A stretch of 9,452 bases of DNA from the NCBI GenBank assembly GCA_023252395.1, contig JAJPDY010000028.1, positions 1 through 9,452 of the forward strand, read 5' to 3'. Below, in pieces: positions 7,451-9,452 of the stretch (positions are counted from its first letter, which is position 1; each line of letters starts with the position of its first letter). This DNA comes from Nitrososphaera sp. GTDB lineage: Archaea > Thermoproteota > Nitrososphaeria > Nitrososphaerales > Nitrososphaeraceae. Below the pieces are notes generated by a model. The model saw nothing but the letters and a program-made list of their open reading frames with translations, was not told the origin of the DNA and searched no databases. The translations under genes were made by a program, and so were the position numbers.

Positions 7451-7459
7451 ATTTTAAAG
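7451..7459 (-). promoter_or_regulatory. Probable promoter of the GGGPS-DP2 operon
   Basis: On the minus strand AAAC is followed by TTTAAAA, a good archaeal TATA-like element about 30 nt upstream of the GTG, giving a very short leader. The AT-rich CTTTAATA at 7476-7483, read in the opposite direction, could also serve and would leave room for the Shine-Dalgarno. Confidence 0.45.
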
Positions 7460-7475
7460 TTTGATGCTACCAATA

Positions 7476-7483
7476 CTTTAATA
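7476..7483 (+). promoter_or_regulatory. TATA-like element for the gene at 7516
   Basis: CTTTAATA lies 33 nt before the ATG at 7516. The expected start of transcription, about 25 nt downstream near 7505, falls inside the perfect palindrome at 7493-7510, leaving a leader of about 10 nt. Confidence 0.5.
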
Positions 7484-7510
7484 GCGCAGGCGCTATACAA
7501 ATTTGTATAG
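7481..7510. promoter_or_regulatory. Two overlapping perfect palindromes at a start site (operator)
   Basis: ATAGCGC, two bases, GCGCTAT (7481-7496) is a perfect 7+7 inverted repeat. CTATACAAATTTGTATAG (7493-7510) is a perfect 18-bp palindrome. They share CTAT. The block runs from the TATA-like box through the predicted transcription start of the gene at 7516 and ends 5 nt before its ATG, so a bound protein would block transcription. It lies at the far edge of the GGGPS promoter as well. The binder is unknown; autoregulation by the downstream product is one option. Confidence 0.6.
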
Positions 7511-7515
7511 TATCC

Positions 7516-7890
7516 ATGGCCGCTTCAGATTCCAATTCTAACAATCTTTACGCATACATTGTTGCAAATTCTCTATTTACTCCACGCCAGCTGTCAATAA
7601 TTTCTAAAAGGCTGCAGGGTGGCGGCAAGGCGGAGAACATCAGCTCCGGCGCCTATTACAGGCAGGTCAGGCAGTGCCGGGAGAAGGTGGCGGCGGTATT
7701 GTACAGCATGATACTTCTGCAATCGACGGGCGTCATCCAGCCGGACACTTTGACGACATTAGGCAGGCTTGCAGACCAATTAGGCGTGATATTTGCTTCA
7801 GAAAGCAGTGATATTTCCTCTGGCGAGCAGAGGGTAAATGACGTGATGTCCGTGATTGATCAGTTGGTAAAAAGAATGTCCAAGTTGTAA
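7516..7890 (+). CDS. Small conserved-looking protein of unknown function, possible HTH-like N terminus
   Basis: I do not recognise this 124-residue protein with certainty; it reads like a lineage-specific thaumarchaeal family. After a Ser/Asn-rich start, residues 20-34 (LFTPRQLSIISKRLQ) recall the LTPRQ opening of sigma-region-4/LuxR-type helix-turn-helix domains. SSGAYYRQVRQCREKVAAVLYSMILLQ (43-69) is a basic helix followed by a hydrophobic one. The rest (78-124) is helical and ends NDVMSVIDQLVKRMSKL, suited to oligomerisation. There is no signal peptide or convincing membrane segment. The ATG at 7516 is the first start after the promoter palindromes. An all-helical, DNA- or protein-binding regulator is a reasonable guess because a perfect operator lies at its start, but no function can be asserted. 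Confidence 0.8.
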   Translation: MAASDSNSNNLYAYIVANSLFTPRQLSIISKRLQGGGKAENISSGAYYRQVRQCREKVAAVLYSMILLQSTGVIQPDTLTTLGRLADQLGVIFASESSDISSGEQRVNDVMSVIDQLVKRMSKL

Positions 7891-7908
7891 AATAAGGTTG
7901 TTCTATAG

Positions 7909-7943
7909 CATTAAATCACGGTATTGCAACGGTAATGCCGTGA
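7909..7943 (+). promoter_or_regulatory. Promoter and inverted repeat in front of the membrane winged-helix gene
   Basis: CATTAAAT (7909-7916) is TATA-like. TCACGGTATT (7916-7925) and AATGCCGTGA (7934-7943) are inverted arms matching at 9 of 10 positions, the odd pair being a G-T wobble, around an 8-nt spacer. The right arm ends one base before ATG 7945. As DNA this is an operator over the expected start site; as RNA it would be a stable hairpin hiding the start codon if the transcript began farther upstream, for example by read-through from the gene at 7516. Confidence 0.5.
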
Positions 7944-7944
7944 C

Positions 7945-8541
7945 ATGTTGATCGATCTATCGTTTCTGAACAGTGACCTTGTGATATCAGGCGTGCTTGC
8001 ATTTCTGGCAGGCATGGCCGGCATGATGGCTTTTACAAAATTCAGGAACGCTGGCACAAAGCGCGGCTACCAAGCCGATGAGGCAGTTGTCGAGGCAGTC
8101 GTGCTTGAATACACTCGCAGGCTGCGAGATTACGATAAAGTGATTGCAGAGCTTCGCGCCAGGCTTGACATCATGGAAGTGAGGTCGCAACCCTATGTAA
8201 CATCACAATCACGCCAGCCGCAACCTCACGTAGCGCCTGTGAGTGAGCCTGCCCCGGTCACGCAGCACGCTACAGTAGTTGAGGAGAGGCAGGAGAATAA
8301 CGGCACCACCGACTATATCTTGAAATTGCTGGCAGAGAGACCGCGCACTTCACGAGAGGTGCAGCACGCCGTTGGAAGGACGAGGGAGCACACTGCCCGC
8401 CTCATGAAAAAGTTGCACGACTCTGGGCTTGTCAGCCGTGACGTCAACAGCAAGCCTTTCAAATATGCCATCACTGGCTCAGGTCAGGAGAGGTTGAAGG
8501 AAAAGACTGAGGTGGCATCCGAGCCGCCGTCTGTTGTCTAG
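7945..8541 (+). CDS. Membrane-anchored winged-helix protein
   Basis: The 198-residue protein has a single hydrophobic segment at 11-31 (DLVISGVLAFLAGMAGMMAF), then a charged helix likely to form a coiled coil (44-78, EAVVEAVVLEYTRRLRDYDK...), a Pro/Gln/Ser-rich linker (80-118) and a C-terminal winged helix (120-186). The last part, with YILKLLAERPRTSREVQ, RTREHTARLMKKLHDSGLVSR and PFKYAITGSG, has the classic helix - recognition helix - wing order. The topology suggests a membrane-tethered DNA-binding protein, probably a transcription factor; tethering of chromosome or origin DNA is also conceivable. The ATG at 7945 follows an inverted repeat by one base. Its final 23 codons overlap the convergent gene at 8471-8929. 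Architecture is clear from sequence; the target and signal are unknown. Confidence 0.85.
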   Translation: MLIDLSFLNSDLVISGVLAFLAGMAGMMAFTKFRNAGTKRGYQADEAVVEAVVLEYTRRLRDYDKVIAELRARLDIMEVRSQPYVTSQSRQPQPHVAPVSEPAPVTQHATVVEERQENNGTTDYILKLLAERPRTSREVQHAVGRTREHTARLMKKLHDSGLVSRDVNSKPFKYAITGSGQERLKEKTEVASEPPSVV

Positions 8542-8929
8542 CGCTCTTGTAGACCCATTCCTTGCCTTGGCGGTTTCTCACGAGCCTGCCCCGCTCCGAG
8601 TATCTCGAGAGGTAGGTTGAGACAATGCTCAGCTTGATCGGCTCGTTGTACTGGTCCTCGTACAATTCAAGTATGTCAGTTGAGGTAAAGCCTCCATACG
8701 GGAACTTGCCCTCGACGAGAGCCCATATCCTGTCCCCAACCGAGGCCGGCGCCCTGTGGCTTTGCATCTCGCCTTGGCCATTGGGAGAGCTTTCCATATC
8801 AAGGAGGTCCATGAACTCGACTATCTTCATCACCTTCTCTTTAGAGATGTTGCCCTCTAGCGAGAGGTTGTACTTGCTCCCTTCTGCGTCCTCCAGTTCT
8901 ATTCTAAACTTTTTCTTTCCCGAGCTCAT
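8471..8929 (-). CDS. Winged-helix domain protein bordering the putative origin
   Basis: The 152-residue protein begins with a beta-rich segment (FRIELEDAEGSKYNLSLEGNISKEKVMKIVEFMDLLD, 8-44) that looks like a small conserved module. After a polar linker comes a winged-helix-like domain (65-128): VGDRIWALVEGKFPYGGFTS, an EPIKLSIVSTYLSRYSERG recognition-helix region, and the wing RLVRNRQGKEWVYK. The last 24 residues are low-complexity (Ser, Pro, Gln) and lie in the antisense overlap with the 7945-8541 gene. No membrane segment is present. The start ATG (8929-8927) has no clear Shine-Dalgarno or strong TATA; GTTAAC (8951) and CTTAAC (8966) lie in its upstream region. I read it as a thaumarchaeal DNA-binding protein of unknown target. 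It is the gene nearest the origin-like region and is transcribed away from it. Confidence 0.82.
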   Translation of the reverse strand: MSSGKKKFRIELEDAEGSKYNLSLEGNISKEKVMKIVEFMDLLDMESSPNGQGEMQSHRAPASVGDRIWALVEGKFPYGGFTSTDILELYEDQYNEPIKLSIVSTYLSRYSERGRLVRNRQGKEWVYKSARQQTAARMPPQSFPSTSPDLSQ

Positions 8930-9068
8930 ACCGTAGAGGTAGCTTCACTTGTTAACACCTTGGCACTTAACAGTAGCTCTGCCGGATTGATAACAAACAG
9001 CTCAGCTCAAGTTAACCGCGCATGAGAGACAAGCTATTTTGGTTAACAATTGCCTTATGTTAACCACT

Positions 9069-9083
9069 TTTCCGGTAGAAAAC
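9069..9083 (+). other. Degenerate mini-ORB-like site
   Basis: TTTCCGGTAGAAAAC resembles the ORB core TTCCAGTGGAAAC with two substitutions and one extra A, and TTTTC/GAAAA forms an inverted repeat. It lacks the downstream G-run. Its dyad centre is about 27 bp left of the first strong ORB. Confidence 0.35.
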
Positions 9084-9095
9084 TGCCCGTTTGCA

Positions 9096-9118
9096 GTTCC
9101 AGTGGAAACGAAGGGGTT
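9096..9118 (+). other. Origin recognition box 1 (Orc1/Cdc6 binding site)
   Basis: The site contains TTCCAGTGGAAAC, a near-perfect dyad (TTCCA, G, TGGAA), followed by GAAGGGGTT. This combination of dyad plus G-run is the archaeal ORB known from Pyrococcus, Sulfolobus and Aeropyrum origins, where one Orc1/Cdc6 winged helix reads the dyad and the AAA+ domain contacts the G-run side. The match is strong enough to name without an alignment. Confidence 0.85.
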
Positions 9119-9158
9119 CCATCCCGGCCCGTTAACGCTGTTAACACCAGATCTTAAC

Positions 9159-9181
9159 GCTCCAGTGGAAACAGAGGGGTC
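9159..9181 (+). other. Origin recognition box 2 (Orc1/Cdc6 binding site)
   Basis: The site has the same orientation as box 1 and matches it at 19 of 23 positions: TCCAGTGGAAAC then AGAGGGGTC. It lies exactly 63 bp from box 1, six helical turns, so both boxes face the same side of the helix. It starts immediately after the CTTAAC at 9153-9158. Confidence 0.85.
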
Positions 9182-9258
9182 GTTTTCCTGCCCCTTTTGC
9201 CGGCCATGATCGTATCTGGTTAACATCAGGCAAACGACTAACTTTTTCCATGGCAGCT

Positions 9259-9281
9259 CCACCCCTTTGCTTCCTGTCCAG
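9259..9281 (-). other. Degenerate ORB in inverted orientation
   Basis: On the minus strand GGAAGCAAAGGGGT matches the G-run half of ORB 1 (GGAAACGAAGGGGT) at 12 of 14 positions, but the left half of the dyad is poorly kept. It lies at the left border of the AT-rich block and points opposite to boxes 1 and 2, an arrangement seen around archaeal unwinding elements. Confidence 0.45.
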
Positions 9282-9296
9282 CGCCATTCTCTGAGC

Positions 9297-9360
9297 TTGT
9301 TATAATCAATATCATTGAATTGATCCACTAATTAGCAATAGTTGATTTGAGGGTTTAAAA
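9297..9360. other. AT-rich block, candidate duplex unwinding element
   Basis: By count 48 of 64 bases are A or T (75%), against roughly even composition in the flanking genes. It contains an inverted repeat ATCAAT (9305-9310)/ATTGAT (9319-9324). It is bracketed by the inverted ORB-like site on the left and GTTAAC copies plus an ORB-like half site on the right. Confidence 0.5.
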
Positions 9361-9362
9361 CC
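9351..9362 (+). promoter_or_regulatory. Possible promoter reading out of the window to the right
   Basis: GGTTTAAAACC (9352-9362) contains a TTTAAA TATA-like core within a 5+1+5 inverted repeat. A start near 9382 would give a transcript running to the right edge and beyond, possibly for the initiator gene expected there. It may equally be part of the easily melted origin DNA. Confidence 0.25.
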
Positions 9363-9405
9363 GACCTGTTAACATGACTGTTAAGGTAAAGTTAACAAAT
9401 TCCTT

Positions 9406-9429
9406 GTCTGGAAAAGAAAGATAGGGGTG
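9406..9429 (+). other. ORB-like half site with extended spacer
   Basis: TGGAAAAGAA matches the ORB segment TGGAAACGAA at 9 of 10 positions, but five extra bases separate it from GGGGT. It sits 10 nt after the second GTTAAC triplet, echoing the triplet-then-ORB order at 9131-9181. Weak on its own. Confidence 0.3.
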
Positions 9430-9452
9430 GCGGCGGGTTAAATTAACAGGAC

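Larger units (their letters stand above)
8951..9447. repeat. Cluster of GTTAAC palindromes
   Basis: Exact GTTAAC occurs at 8951, 9011, 9042, 9059, 9131, 9140, 9219, 9368 and 9391. One-mismatch copies are CTTAAC at 8966 and 9153 and GTTAAG at 9380, and GTTAAATTAAC (9437-9447) is an interrupted version. A given 6-mer is expected about once in 4 kb, so nine in ~450 nt is far above chance. Two groups are tightly spaced: 9131/9140/9153 (9 and 13 nt apart) and 9368/9380/9391 (12 and 11 nt apart), near one helical turn. I noticed no copy elsewhere in the window. Possible roles are binding sites for an origin protein, a methylation target or easily melted DNA. Confidence 0.8.
8930..9452. other. Putative chromosomal replication origin (oriC) region
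   Basis: This 523-nt stretch contains no convincing gene. It holds two strong Orc1/Cdc6 origin recognition boxes at 9096-9118 and 9159-9181, weaker ORB-like sites at 9069-9083, 9259-9281 (inverted) and 9406-9429, an AT-rich block at 9297-9360, and at least nine GTTAAC palindromes. Archaeal origins are known to consist of ORBs flanking an AT-rich unwinding element, usually beside an orc1/cdc6 gene. No initiator gene is in the window; it may lie just to the right. The region continues to the window edge, so its right border is unknown. The polymerase D large subunit about 2.3 kb away fits an origin neighbourhood. Confidence 0.8.

Noticed and set aside
9002..9328. 108-codon open frame on the minus strand across the ORB region
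   Set aside because: Its repeated VSTG segments are just the translated ORBs, it has no recognisable domain, and the DNA is better explained as an origin.
8951..9447. CRISPR array or tandem iteron repeats
   Set aside because: The repeated unit is only 6 nt, its spacing is irregular and the intervening sequences are not of uniform length.
8930..9452. Mobile element or integration site
   Set aside because: No transposase or integrase, no tRNA fragment and no terminal inverted repeats are present; the repeats fit an origin.

Overview
The window looks like chromosomal DNA from an archaeon, most likely an ammonia-oxidising thaumarchaeon of the Nitrososphaerales type. The evidence is a complete family-D DNA polymerase large subunit (DP2), an archaeal geranylgeranylglyceryl phosphate synthase, archaeal BRE/TATA-type promoters with short leaders, GGTGATATG-type start contexts, moderate GC content, and several small winged-helix or unknown proteins that read like thaumarchaeal lineage-specific families. 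The phylum is inferred from protein character; no search was run.

Layout. Positions 1-217 hold the end of a DUF190 gene, followed after a short gap by hisI (243-578). A 163-nt intergenic region with stem-loop and operator-like palindromes precedes a rightward pair: threonine synthase (742-1959) and, one base later, a fused MoaD-like ubiquitin-fold/E1 activating enzyme (1961-3289). The E1 gene meets the leftward DP2 gene (3286-6675) tail to tail with a 4-nt overlap. DP2 lies 4 nt downstream of the leftward GGGP synthase gene (6680-7426, GTG start), so the two probably form one transcript. A divergent promoter region with two overlapping perfect palindromes (7481-7510) leads into a small conserved-looking protein (7516-7890). 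Next comes a membrane-anchored winged-helix protein (7945-8541) whose start is preceded by a near-perfect inverted repeat. It converges on, and overlaps by 71 nt, a leftward winged-helix protein (8471-8929).

The last ~520 nt (8930-9452) hold no convincing gene. They have the anatomy of an archaeal replication origin: two same-strand Orc1/Cdc6 origin recognition boxes (TCCAGTGGAAAC followed by a G-run) spaced 63 bp apart, weaker ORB-like half sites including one in inverted orientation, a ~75% AT stretch at 9297-9360, and nine exact copies of the palindrome GTTAAC plus several one-mismatch copies. I noticed no GTTAAC in the rest of the window. The ORBs are a known element; the GTTAAC cluster is not explained by anything I know and is the best candidate for something undescribed.

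How the parts may work together. A replicative polymerase subunit gene sits about 2.3 kb from a probable origin, reminiscent of the Pyrococcus arrangement in which oriC lies close to orc1/cdc6 and polymerase D genes. Three small genes, two with winged-helix domains and two with palindromes at their promoters, lie between polymerase and origin and are candidates for origin-linked regulators. The left part is ordinary amino-acid and sulfur-carrier metabolism.
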